Source: Membranipora membranacea
Taxonomy: Eukaryota; Bryozoa; Gymnolaemata; Cheilostomatida; Membraniporidae
Reading direction: 5' to 3'
Assembly: GCA_914767715.1 (NCBI GenBank)
Contig: OU612073.1
Span: forward strand, 15,874,001 to 15,938,000
DNA: 64,000 nt
Shown here piece by piece: positions 23,708 to 35,491 of this stretch. The translations under genes and the position numbers were made by a program. Numbering within the stretch: position 1 is the first letter of the stretch; the number at the start of each line of letters is the position of its first letter. The notes under the pieces are model-generated. The model was given only the letters and a program-made list of their open reading frames with translations, did no database searches and had not been told where the DNA came from.

Positions 23708-26700
23708 GATAATTGTTAAGTTGCCCCAGTGTTGTAACAAACAAGGAACTACCTCACTGGGATGGAGTTTATTGCTGCATAGGTACAAGGATAGTAGACA
23801 TTCTTCAGGTTTCCTTGTTTCATTTTTCAGGTTTCTCAACCCTGTGAAAAAGTTAGAACAGTTGAACCTATCTTTCAACACCTTCTCAAATCCGGAGAGC
23901 TTACCAGATGTACTGTTCTCAGAAAACAGGAAGCTCAGGCGATTGTCCCTACGTTGTTGTGAGATCTCTAAACTACCCAAAAGGTAGGACTCATTATCTG
24001 ATATAAAGACTCAATGTGTCTCTCTGTTGTATGCTATAAAATAATTATGTCTATGCTACATTGCTACTGAAATTCATTTGATATGTTCTCCTTCCCTCCA
24101 TTTTATATTTGTGTTTTTATTTTTCCCAGTGTGGATTGTTTGGTCAACATGGAGAAGCTAGATCTATACAGAAACCCAATAGATTCTTTGCAATCTGTTT
24201 TCGAGAACATGCCGAACCTGAAAGAGATTGACGTGAGCAAGTTGAATGAGCTGTCAAAACTACCCAAGTCTATTCTGGACTGTAAGAGTTTGGAACTTCT
24301 CAAATGTGATGGGTGTAGTAGTCTCTGTGAGCCACCATACAGTATTTGCTCTATGGGTGTACCGGCTATCAAAACATACTTGAGAGATCTTGAGAAATAT
24401 GGAACAACTAACTTAATGCGGCTAGTATGTGTGCTTGGAAGAAAAATGGCAGGAAAGACAAGCATCATCCTTACGATTCAAAATAGGCAGAGGAGGTTGA
24501 TGGAGAGATCCCAAGATGGATACGATGATTTAGGAACAAAAGTGTTCAACATTCTTACCGCACGGATAAAAGAGAACTTTGTGAGAATCGTTGACTTTGG
24601 CGGGCACGAAGTGTATCACCCAACATATCAACTTACAATTCGAAAAGACTGTATCCCTGTGGTTGTTGTGAACATGAAGGAATTTGAAAAGATAGCCATG
24701 GAGAACACTGATGATTTAGCAGCTAAAGTTGTTTGTTTTGACTGGTTGTCCCACTTCTATCTTGCATGTCCAACACTAGGGGCACCTGTGCTAGTTATCA
24801 CCCATCGGGATCATTACAAGGAAGATCAAGAGAAGGCTGAACGCTTGAAACAGCGTCTTTTGGAATCACTTCAGAGGTTGAAAGAGAAACATGTGAATGA
24901 GGACGCAGCTCTGACAGACCATCAGAACTTTGCTAACATCAAACATTTCAATTCAAATGCAGACCTTATCCCGAATGAGAACGTATTCTTTGTTGGCGAC
25001 ACTATGTGTGCCCAAATTGAAAAGATGGAGGAGCGAATTCTTCAATATGCACTTTCAGGCAACACAGTACCAACAAACTGGGCTGTGTTCATGGACGATG
25101 TAGAAAAGAAAGACCCGACATCTCCGTTCCTTGAGTTTGACATATTACAACAAGAATACCTGGCTAAAGAGAGTACAGAGTTGAAACTAGATTACATGCA
25201 TCTAGAGGGACGTATACTATGGTACAAAGACGACAAGAGCTTGAAGAACTATATCTTCCATAAAGTGGAAAATGTGACAGAGCTTCTCAGAATACTTTTC
25301 GACCACAGCGGAAATAAGTGGGATGTTCGAAAAGATGAGTTTAAACCCTACAGGCTGAAGGATTCTGGAGCTGTTTTGGAGAAGGAGATCTTCAACAGTT
25401 TCATACTCGAGTTCAATAATAGAGGGCTGGTTGATGCTAGACTGTTAGAGTATCTAGTGACGAAAGAGTCACAGTTTCAACTACCAGTCGCCGAGGCAGT
25501 GATGAAACGATTTAAGCTGGTTTACGGTCCATTCAAACTAGAAGCCGACACCATTTATGTGATTCCGGAGTTTGCTAATGGTAGGGGTACACTGAAAATA
25601 GACAGATCACACAACTTTCGTGCCAGAATTGACATTGTTTTCAAAGGCCTGAAGCTCCCAGCTTACGTTTACCACCAGATGACAACTGAGATGCTTCAAC
25701 ACCATCTGATGAACTCAGGCGAGGCTCACAAGTCTGATGTGGTACTACATAGAACTGGTGGTCTGATGAGGGATGAACAATTGAGGAAGGCGATCAATCA
25801 CCATAGAGAGGCTGACACCGTTTCAATTCAGTTTCATGGCGCTGTCGATGACATACCACAGTTATGGGATCAGCTGATCAAATCGGTTGATGCAGTCAGT
25901 TCAAGTACCAAAAAGTCATGGGAAGCTGTACGCCCTGTTTTTCACTTGTTCTGTGGCCACTGTCTAATCTTCAGAATAAACCCTCCAAGGAAGGATACCA
26001 TGACGCTGAGCCATTTGTCAGAATTCCATAGGAAGCCGTTGACAGAACGAGTGAAGTTTACTGAAGGGATGAGACTTGTGAGCTGTGGCCAGGATCGCAA
26101 TGTACATGAGGCATTCACAAGGCCATGTAAGTTAAACGCCCATTTATTGGTCACTCATTTAATAGCGCATGCATAGATTTGGAAGATCAGTGGTTTATTT
26201 ATGTCAAAGCAATCACCAACAAATAGCAGTATGTGCCTTAGGACATAAAAGCAAGTGATAAATTTGATACCAGCAGTAAAGAAGGGCCTTATGTATGCTG
26301 CCGTTCCATGATGAATTTTGTTAGGGTAAACTAGTCTGAACTTTATCCATAGCACTTGTGAGTCCACAAACACATCTATCACTAAGTTGCAGATGCTTAT
26401 TTGGCAGTTTACAAAGTTATGCAGTCACTCATAACTCTTAGAATGACTTGAGCATGAATGCTTGATCTCAAAAACTTTATTCAATTTCATATGTAGGTAA
26501 AACCCTCACAGCAGAAAACACACAAAAGTTGAGAAAGTACATAGAGAACGAAGAGAATAGCAAACGTATATTAGCTGCTCAGGGTAAATTTACTTCAATT
26601 AATCTGAATTTTCATGAATCACAGACCAGGCTGCGTGTTATGCAAGATGTGGATCTTGTATTCATATCAAAGAATGGATATTGTGTCTTATGGTGTTGAC

Positions 26701-29700
26701 TGTACTGTACAAGCCCGATAACGTGCTACCTCCACAAATTTTGGATTTTTTTAGAGGCAGATAATTTCCTTATAAATTGTCACAGATGCATTGTCAGAAG
26801 AGAAGCATACAATAGCATTTGTGGATATCTTAAGCAATTTAACATTAAAATTCATCCCACAATGCCTCATTTTTGTTGGTTGCCCCCACCGAATGAAACA
26901 ATTTAGGTTATGACATCATTATTTTGAAGATGCATAATTTAAAGTTTTCATTATGTTGTCTATAGGAACTATGTTTTACCACATTAGGTCCTGCTGTAAG
27001 AGTACAAAATGATCTGGTATCATTTGGCATATTAATAATAAATCTTTGACCGCTTGCTAAAGACAATGTTAGTGTTTGAGCTCTTTTTCATCTTGTTGTT
27101 TTTACTCATGTTTGTTCGATAATTGTTCATGCAGGAGACCTCTTGGCCGTCCAAGTCACTATGACGAGCGACCGGGACGAAATCGAGACGTTGCTAGCCA
27201 AAGTAAGAGAAACTGTCCAGGAGAAGCATATCGCTCAAATAGATATATATCCAGAGAAGGCAGCAGCATGGCTTGTTGAGAAATATAGAAGCAATCATAG
27301 ACAGGGAGCAGCAGAAGCTGGGGTAAAAGTTATTACATCATTCCTCTCAATCGTTTGATAAAAAATCTGCTGGTAATTAACTGATTCTTCAAAATAATCT
27401 TGTCATTCCCCAATAGAGCTGAGCAGAAAGCATGGTTGAGATATTTTATTCAATTTGAACAGTTCTGCTACGCTGCCTCCTCAACAAAATGGAAGGGGCG
27501 AGCACTCATCATATCAAATGAGTTTTCTGGTACTGAGGGAGAAAGAGCAGAGAGAAGGGGAACTAGGCATGACTGTGACAACTTGAGGACAATGCTAGAC
27601 AGGCTAGGCTTCTATGTGACTGCGAAATAGGGAAATTTCACAGCACAGGTAAATTATAAATTATAAATTATTATTTCACAAGATTCACAGCTGCTGACTT
27701 GAGAAGTGAAAAAAAACCTATTCAAGAGCTACCATCTCCACAAGTATTCCTCCAACTGACATTGTCTGCAAACTCTGATATGTTTTTGTAATTTGATCTA
27801 TCATATCAATAAACTAATTTCAATGTATACGTTTGTTGAAATAAAAAAAGTAGTTTGGTACATAGGTGTTTGTGGAAAAAATACTGAACCTTTGTCAATT
27901 AAGGGGATTAATTGTGAAATGATCGCTTCTATTTTTTAAAGTGATAACTTGGTATAAATTGTTTGCTCTAATTAATCTTTCCATTTCCAAGGATATGGTC
28001 CGTTTCATTGATGAAGAGAAATGTAAAGACAATCCAAGCCATAGAGAGATGGATATGTTTGTCTTGGTCATCTTAACCCATGGCGATGTCGATAACATTC
28101 TATACGGGGTTGACAGCACGACGGTGAAGATAACAACTATCAGAGACGAACACCTTTCTTATGACGTCTTTCCTGATATGATGGGAAAGCCGAAACTAAT
28201 ATTTGTTCAAGCTTGTCAAGGAGGTAAGGATTAAACAGTTTAGAATCTAGAATGATGTAATCCCAACATGTAATTTTCAACTGGAGTGTTATTTTTTGTG
28301 TGGTGAAAATTAAGTTAGTAGTCAAAGGTCAACATATACTCTTCGATGTGGTGAGTTTTAAGGTCCAGTGCTGCAACTTAAACTCTAAATTTTCACTAAT
28401 TGATCACTTTTCATCCACAGTATGAGTTTACAAACATTATTTGACTACACTAGTCTCTTCAGGACTTCTAGGACTCTTCTCCTCTCTATATTTGCTGTAC
28501 AGGCCCTGTCCTAAGATTATAACTTAAGCTTTGAATAAATGCACACGTTTAGTTAAAAGTCAGTAATTTGGCGTTGTCTTGTGTTCACCTTTGTTTAGCA
28601 AAGGATGAAACCCCAGGTAGAACATATATGGATGATAAGGTACGCCTCCCTCCACAGATCGGTGCAGCTACAAGTAAAAGAGATGTGAGGGTACCTCCCA
28701 GCTCATCAGTCGAGAATACAACATCCAAGCATGCAAGAGTGCTACAAGCTACTCTACCTGATGAACAAGACTGCATTGTACCCGTCCAGGCAGGTGTAGA
28801 TTTGCAGCTTGAGATGGGTGGCACAGCAAGCGGCACCTCAGCAGTATCGCCAAGATATGCAGGCAGAAGAATCCTCAGGGCTGATGATGTTTATGTTCTG
28901 AAATCCAGCCAGCTCGGTAAGTCTGATGAGTGGTTCGGGTACCAATATGTATGTTACCATCAAGTATATTAATCATGCTATTAACATACTGCTGAAGGGG
29001 ATGGAAGAGAACAATTCTTTTTAGCCGCTTTAAGATACAAATAGTTGAGGGTTAGAACTTACATTGCACAATGAGGGTCTCACCACACAGTCTCTTGCCA
29101 GAATTGGCACATTCCACATCCTTTGAAATGATATTTCAGGCGTATTACGGCTGTTGAACCATTTTCCTTCAATTAAAGCCAAGCCAATCACAGAACAGTT
29201 CTGCTGTTGCTAGGAGTCAATCGGGAGGATGTGATTCAACTACTGTGAACTTTTCAGACTTGTAATTTTTTTGCTGTCCAACACAGCTCTATTCAACCGT
29301 GTTCCCACTAATCTGCCCATCTCTACTAATACATGATTATCACCAAACAGCTCCAATCACCTCCACTATTTCCCCAAAAAGCCTACTGAGCTGGTCACAA
29401 CATATTAGAATTATAAGCATTCTGACTGAGAGGGAAACTACTGATATAATTAAAACCAATGTCATTTCTTAGTCATGACATGTAGCATAGGGTGTTCCCA
29501 CAGTAAAAGACCCGTATTTTCTGCATGTGGTTTGCATCACATCGGGTTCTCATCATTTTAACCAAAGCGACCGAGATGAGCTAATAACTAATGCATAAAA
29601 GATGGTTTTTCCTCTGGTGCGCAATGCAACATGATACAGAAATTTCCCCCTTATGGAGGCTTCAGAGGTGAATTGTAAACATCTTTCAGTTAAAAGTCCA

Positions 29701-30339
29701 TTGTATCTGCTCCACATTCTCTTAAAAACTCATCTTACGGACGATTATCCTGGCCTCTATCAAAATGGCACAACGCCATGGCGCGACGTCATGCTGAAAC
29801 CAACATTTTCAGATTCAGGGCTTCTATCAAAATAGGACAACGCCATGGCATGACGTCATGCTGGAACCAACATTTTCAGATTCAGTGTTCAATTAGCTTT
29901 TCCAAGATATACAAAATGTCCAATTCGGTCAGTGTTGGTATCATAACCTCAATGTTCTTGTATTTTAGACTATGTTTCTTGGTTAGATGCGGAAGTAGGA
30001 TCACCTTTCATCAGGACAGTGGTGGCAGTCTTTTCCTTGTTCAGTCATATTGAACATGTAAAGCAGATGGGTGAAAGGGTACGTAAATATGATGATTGTT
30101 TCTCTTTGTCCGATGAACCATCACCAGGTACATTTTTAAATCCATTTTGAATAAGTTATGCAGAATTTCATAACATTAAACCAATCTTGTTGGTTTTTAA
30201 CTTTTTTTAGGTTAAAAAAGTGGTTAGAGCTGAAACCGTCAACACGAAGAATGAAAGTGGGAACTGGCAGGGTCAAATTCCAGATATTTCAGAGACTTTG
30301 AGGTTTGATTTATACCTGATGAATGGTTACAAGGATTAA
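23362..30339 (+). CDS. LRR-Roc-COR-caspase candidate gene (Roco-caspase fusion)
   Basis: Exons: 23362-23508, 23831-23983, 24130-26126, 26497-26583, 27135-27322, about 27424-27648, 27992-28223, 28599-28916, 29969-30078, 30211-30339. The LRR exons are whole repeats in phase 2. The large exon holds the last LRRs, a Roc GTPase (P-loop GRKMAGKTS, switch II DFGGHEVY, G4 THRD) and a COR region. Exons 5-6 link in phase to a caspase: RRGT..D..NL, catalytic LTHGD and QACQG, then p10 with YVSWLDAEVGSPFI and stop. A Roco protein is a GTP-switched scaffold; the caspase would be its proteolytic output (inference). The caspase exon has no ATG of its own. Two problems: TAG at 27628-27630 inside that exon (the frame then continues GNFTAQ), and the most obvious acceptor (27416) is out of phase, while AG at 27423 or 27426 restores it. 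The 5' end is incomplete. It could instead be two adjacent genes or a recent pseudogene. Confidence 0.65.
23673..23704 (+). repeat. (TA)n microsatellite
   Basis: About 16 TA units in the intron between the first two LRR exons. Confidence 0.9.
29755..29886 (+). repeat. 66-bp tandem duplication in a caspase intron
   Basis: Two adjacent copies of a unit containing ACGCCATGGC, GACGTCATGCTG and CCAACATTTTCAGATTCAG differ at a few positions. They are intronic (between 28916 and 29969). Confidence 0.8.
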
Positions 30340-30513
30340 GTGATGACAAAACTTACACTCTGAGGTAGAGGACATGCTTGTTAGAGACAATTTAGTGTGA
30401 GTACCTTCATGTGCCCGCCCCTAATAAATGAAGTAAACCTTGGGTCGTCACAATCAATCCCTTCTGATGATACTCATGTTAAGTGAATTAGGCCACTCTC
30501 TATTGATCAGAGA
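30340..30513. other. 3' flank of the Roco-caspase candidate
   Basis: Non-coding, and probably includes the 3' UTR. AATAAATG at 30422 is a weak poly(A)-signal candidate. Confidence 0.3.
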
Positions 30514-30532
30514 TATACATGCAATGATATAT

Positions 30533-30771
30533 GAGCGGCCGCGGTGCAATGGATAGAGCATGGGTCTTTCAATCGAGATGTCCAGTGTTCGATTCCCGAC
30601 GTATCACGGTGGTGTCAGGAAGGGCATCCGACCTCAAATGCTCCTGTGCCACGCTAGTCTATTAAGTCCGTAGACCCATAATGATGATACCGGAAACAAA
30701 TAAACCGAAAAACATCTAGGTTTCTCACACGGTATCACAGGGTATCGAGACTATGAACAAATGTGCGTTTT
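30533..30771 (+). mobile_element. tRNA-derived SINE with 19-bp target duplication
   Basis: The body starts GAGCGGCCGCGGTGCAATGG. A-box-like sequence lies at about 30545-30558 and a strong B-box GTTCGATTCCC at 30587-30597. A block at about 30610-30632 (GTCAGGAAGGGCATCCGACC) recalls the central domain of MetaSINE-type elements; this is from memory and needs checking. The body is flanked by perfect 19-bp direct repeats at 30514-30532 and 30772-30790 (TATACATGCAATGATATAT). The intact duplication indicates a fairly recent insertion by target-primed retrotransposition. Confidence 0.88.
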
Positions 30772-30790
30772 TATACATGCAATGATATAT

Positions 30791-33700
30791 CACATGATCA
30801 GTGTGACTGTAACCGTCCAGCTATGATCAAAAATGTGTTACTGCACCCTCAAGATACAACTGTCAGGTTTATTTTTATTCATATATTATTTTAGTTGTGT
30901 AAAAATTATGACAATATGATTATTATGAGTTATCTAACAATGCTGATATTCATATTCAAAACACAAAGCATGCTTCATCCATTCGTTCAAAATGATGACA
31001 ATTCTTATGTATGCGAAACATTCTGAGATCGTTAATGATCTACTTTGCTGACTGACTTTCTTGCTTAGACCTCTTTGTTCCCTAGGATAAATTTTGATGA
31101 CATTCGGAACGCTTATTATTTTTGTGAGAAGTGTGCTTAAACTTTGTAGAAAAGTTGAAGATTAGAATCAACAATGATCTGTTTTACCTTGTATTTCCCA
31201 AACGTAAGCGGCAGACAAATGGCCATACTAATTCTGAGATGTACAGCATAAATCTGTTCTTTTGTTTGTCAAATATTGTTTTATCGGCAAATATTTCTCT
31301 ATGTCTAGTATTTTCTCATTAGGGTGTAACAGTATTAGACTTTGATACTTCATAGGGACAATTTCAAAAACAATAAATATTTTACACCAAGAAATGCTAG
31401 AAATTATTTCAGTGCGAAAGCACTGCATAGACTACTGCAAAACTAGCTACCTGACTATATTGTAATATATGAGTTATGTTTTTCAATATCTGTTTGCTTT
31501 AAACTGGGATTCCTTTACAGGGGTCTAATAATTTCCTAGAATACTGACCATAAAAACAAACGCACAATATATATTTTTTTTAGTTGATAGTTGCCTCCGT
31601 TTTCTACTCAGATAGGAAAATATAGTCTGTAATATATATTCATCTACACTTTTCTTGAATTAATGCACTTGTCTAGCCTATTAGAATTGTTCATATCTTT
31701 GATCTATCCAATAGCTAAGGTTCTGTCAATAGACATCGATTTTAGTACTTACTGGTTGAAGAGGTGTTTATATATTATAATCAATCGAAATTGCCGTTTA
31801 AATTTTGCCCAAAATGACAACAAATAGTTTCAAGTAGGATTTACACATTTACAAAATATTATTATTATTCTATAACTGAATTATTGTACCATCATATGTT
31901 CTTACTATTACTTCATCAGTTCCACAGGCAACAATAAATTTTCTCTCCTGTAACTAGTGACTGCAGTGATCTTAAATGAATAAAAATGAATAAAGATGAA
32001 TAAAAATGAATGAAAATGAATAAAGATGAATAAAAATGAATAAAAATGAATAAAGATGAATAAAGATGAATAAATATGAATAAAAATGAATAAAAATGAA
32101 TAAAAATGAATGAAAATGAATGAAAATAAAAAAAATGAAAAACATGAACTTGAGTTAAAAATGATGAAACTATTGAGCTAAATCACCCAACTAAGGACAC
32201 ATTTTTTTAATGCTGAGAAGACCATTTAACCACTATCAATCTTGATATGCGTTTCTTTTTATTAAATTGCCACTCCAGGCCAGACACGTCAGCTGTACAT
32301 TAGTTATTTTCTATGATCACAAAAATTCATTTTAAAAAGTGTGTTGTCACAGGGTACCACCATTTATTCGGTGCCATAAACAAGGGAAGCTCTCATGGTT
32401 CAATTACGAAATCAGGAGGAAACGGCATAAGCATTTCTTCAAGTTCACATCAGTCAATTACGAAAACAGGGGAAACGATAATAGCGTTTCTACGAGTCCA
32501 AATCATTATTCAGCATCCAGTAGTCCTAATAATGTCTTAATTTTTTAGTTGCTGGATAATCACCTCAATTCTTGACTGGTATGACCGAGTGATATAATGT
32601 TACTATAATGTTACTGTGATCGGGTGTTGTGTGTTACCATGCATTGATTAACCAATGTCTTTAACTCCTTGGATAAACTGATAGCCTTGATTCAAGCCAT
32701 ATTTTGTAGCAATGGTGCCATCTGATGAATCTAGTCCATTGAAATTCAGATCTGGAATAGCATAAAAAGCTTGATTTTGTGAAAGTAGCCAGTTCTTTAT
32801 CGAATTCTAGAAATGCCAAAATGATCTACGCTGAAGGTATTTCATTACTATTTGGTGTTTTCAGCAGAAGACCATTTCCCAGGCTATATAATTCATGCTA
32901 GTAGGGACAGCCTGTCAGATCAATATGAGAACAGTCCGAGTGTGCTGAGTGCTTTATCTAATGGAATGATGATCATGTTAATACTTCCGTTCCATAGGTT
33001 CAACTGGCTATTCACCTCGGTGGATTGTAATCTGACGCAGCTGATTTAGCCAGTGAGACATTTTATCGCAGCTGGGCTCGGCTGCTTTGGCCGTGTGCCA
33101 TTTTCTCCCCGCATATATCACCTATATATCTCCGGCCTGGTCAGACAACAAACAGACTCGCATCAAATGATAACACAAAAAAATTGGTGATTGTTTTGAT
33201 TTGATCTTTTCAGCATAAAATATGGCTGTTTTGACTCATGCTCACAAGATGGACATGAATTTAATGAACATTAAGGATAGGTTCTGATAAACCCAGGAGT
33301 TGGCTCTGTTGGTGTCCATGAGTTCAGATAGATACCACATCAGTCCACAGGCTTCGTGACCCTATCGGTACCCCTGGTTACATTCAAACCTGAATGAATT
33401 TTCTGCTTGTGTCTATGAGTGCGCCGAATATCAACAAAGCAGATCTGTGTCACCCTAAGGCTTTGAATATATCTTTTATTATATCTAATAGGTTGAAATT
33501 GAGCAGCAGGTGGGTATTTAGTGCCTCTACAACAAAGGTTTCAGCTTTGCTGCAACTGCAACAGATATAAACACTGCAAAATCACAAGAAGACGCTTGCT
33601 ATATAACCAAAGTTCCGAGGGTATATTTCAAGATGACTGAACTGTATTTGATCAACGATTGTCGTTTTTGCTGGCTTCTGTTACATAGATAGGCTTAGGT

Positions 33701-34647
33701 AGTTCTATAGATGGTATGTAGTGGTGTATAGACAATATATAGTACAAAGTGATGTATTATAGGTTCGGTAGTGGGTATATAGATGTGTATACAATCGTAG
33801 TGGCAAAATCCTTCTAATAATTTCTTTATTATGTTGATCTCCTCTCGGTGCTGAACAGAGCCTCTTGTACAATAAGAATGATGGCTGATTTTATATGTTT
33901 TTAATTACAATAGCTAGCCTGCTGAGCAAAATACTCAACAATATAGCATAGAGAGAGAACAATCTACCAAACTCCATATCCCCTTGGTCGTTAAAAGTTT
34001 ACAAATACACCACTTGTTATGTTATTTGTTGTGTTGAGACATGTAATTTTCCTGGTAAGAGTTGTATTATTATACTGGTAGTTATAGCTGAGCAACAAAT
34101 CCACATGTGTTGATCAGACATAACTTTGAGCCGGATTTAGTCTGTGTGAGTCCTTGGGACCTGCAAGGCAAAATCAAAGCCTGCAAGTACCAGGGGCCAT
34201 TGACAGTTTGGTATAAAAACTGGAGCTCTCACAGACTGGGGTACTTCTGGCATCGTCTTCAAAGAACACATCCATCGACATTATTTGATATCCGTTTACA
34301 AGGTTTGGGTCATTCATCCAAAATATGGTAGATTATCAACAGAGTTGATACTCATCAACCATCACAGTTTGTTGTTGATTTGGAGCTAAAGGAACTCACG
34401 ATCGGTAACAAACTGAGCTTAAAGTTCATAGGTCTTAAAAGTGGTGCATCATAACAATCTGTGTTGTGTAATTAGTAGCACATTTCAGGTCACTACGAAG
34501 GTATGATAATTTTATCAGAAATTGTCATTTGAAACCATCGAATTTGAGCTTAGAATTTTCTTATCTGAGAAAAATGAAAATACTTCATTTACATAAAAAG
34601 TACTGCATAGTATATTTGTACATTCCTTTTTCAGAGAAGAAGAATAT
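30791..34647. other. gene-poor intergenic stretch
   Basis: AT-rich DNA. Short open frames here show no recognisable domain and no supporting splice pattern. The only structured item is the 10-bp minisatellite at about 31976-32130. Confidence 0.4.
31976..32130 (+). repeat. 10-bp minisatellite, ATGAATAAAA type
   Basis: About 15 units of ATGAATAAAA with A/G variants (AAAG, GAAA). Confidence 0.9.
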
Positions 34648-35491
34648 ATGATGAAGGTTATCGCTGTAATAATTGCTGTTTTCGCTACTTTAAGTATGAG
34701 CAGCGGCTGTTACAATGATCCACTGTGAGTAAAATTAGTGATCACCAATGATATGAATGATGATTTTTTTCGTACAAAACACAAAGTAACATTGAATTCA
34801 GCAAACTAGTTTTTTCCCCAGATATCTCATCTACTTTTGACCTCTAAAGACTTTTCCTGATCAGCGGTTCTATAGTTTACGATAAGAAGCTGTGGAAAAT
34901 ATCTTGAATCACTTTTATTCTGTTGCTGCGTTCTCAAACTTAGATTGTGCCCGGAAAATGTCTTTGTTGTAAACTCAAATTCCTTTGACACGCTGAGACA
35001 CCCTTTCTTGTTGGTTCAAAGCTGACTTAAAAATGGCAATGGGGAGTATATCCCTTGACATGTAAAAAATCTTGAAATATCAAACTGAATGCCTCCCTTT
35101 ACGGGAATAGTAAGGCTTTCTCAAACTACGGAGAGCCAGGTACCTTTAGAAAACAGTTATTCCCACTGAATTCTGTCCTAGAAACTGTAACCTAACCTGG
35201 GCCGCCTGTCATGGCTATAGCGTACCCACAAGCATGTCCACAGCTTTCAGCTGACGAGATCACCTGACAAATCACGCTGTCAGCCATTAACAAAACTGTA
35301 CAGTCATTATACTAATCTGACGGCTCACATCTTGTCTGCTCAATCAATATAATTTGCATAAAGCATGACATATTCGTTATTGTAGATGTCTTCCATGTCT
35401 CTGGCGCAGTAAATCAGCTCAAGGATGTACAAGAGGATGGAGAAAAAAAATCAAGGCAAAATACCAACCCAAAAAATATAACAAGATCTGA
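34648..35491 (+). CDS. small secreted cationic peptide with four cysteines, two exons
   Basis: Exon 1 (34648-34724) encodes MMKVIAVIIAVFATLSMSSG, a textbook signal peptide, then the start of the mature part. It ends in phase 2 at a GTGAGT donor. Exon 2 (35386-35491) starts after TTGTAG in the matching phase and ends at TGA. The total is 60 aa. The mature part (about 40 aa) has cysteines spaced C-x5-C-x2-C-x9-C and a tail crowded with Lys and Arg, net charge about +10. A short secreted, basic, cysteine-containing peptide is the usual shape of an antimicrobial or neuropeptide-like secreted factor, but no family was recognised and the function is inference. An acceptor-like TTTTTCAG just upstream (34627-34634) suggests an earlier 5' UTR exon. 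The intron is 661 bp. The model rests on signal peptide plus splice-phase agreement only. Confidence 0.5.

Noticed and set aside
23666-23980. Minus-strand frame of 104 codons over an LRR exon
   Set aside because: Shadow of the + strand LRR exon plus the (TA)n repeat, with Tyr-Ile repeats.
24103-24468. 121-codon minus-strand frame
   Set aside because: Antisense shadow of the LRR/Roc exon, which has clear family motifs on the + strand.
28585-28836. 83-codon minus-strand frame
   Set aside because: Antisense of the caspase linker exon, with no motif of its own.
34107-34331. 74-codon frame upstream of the small peptide
   Set aside because: No signal peptide, domain or splice support.
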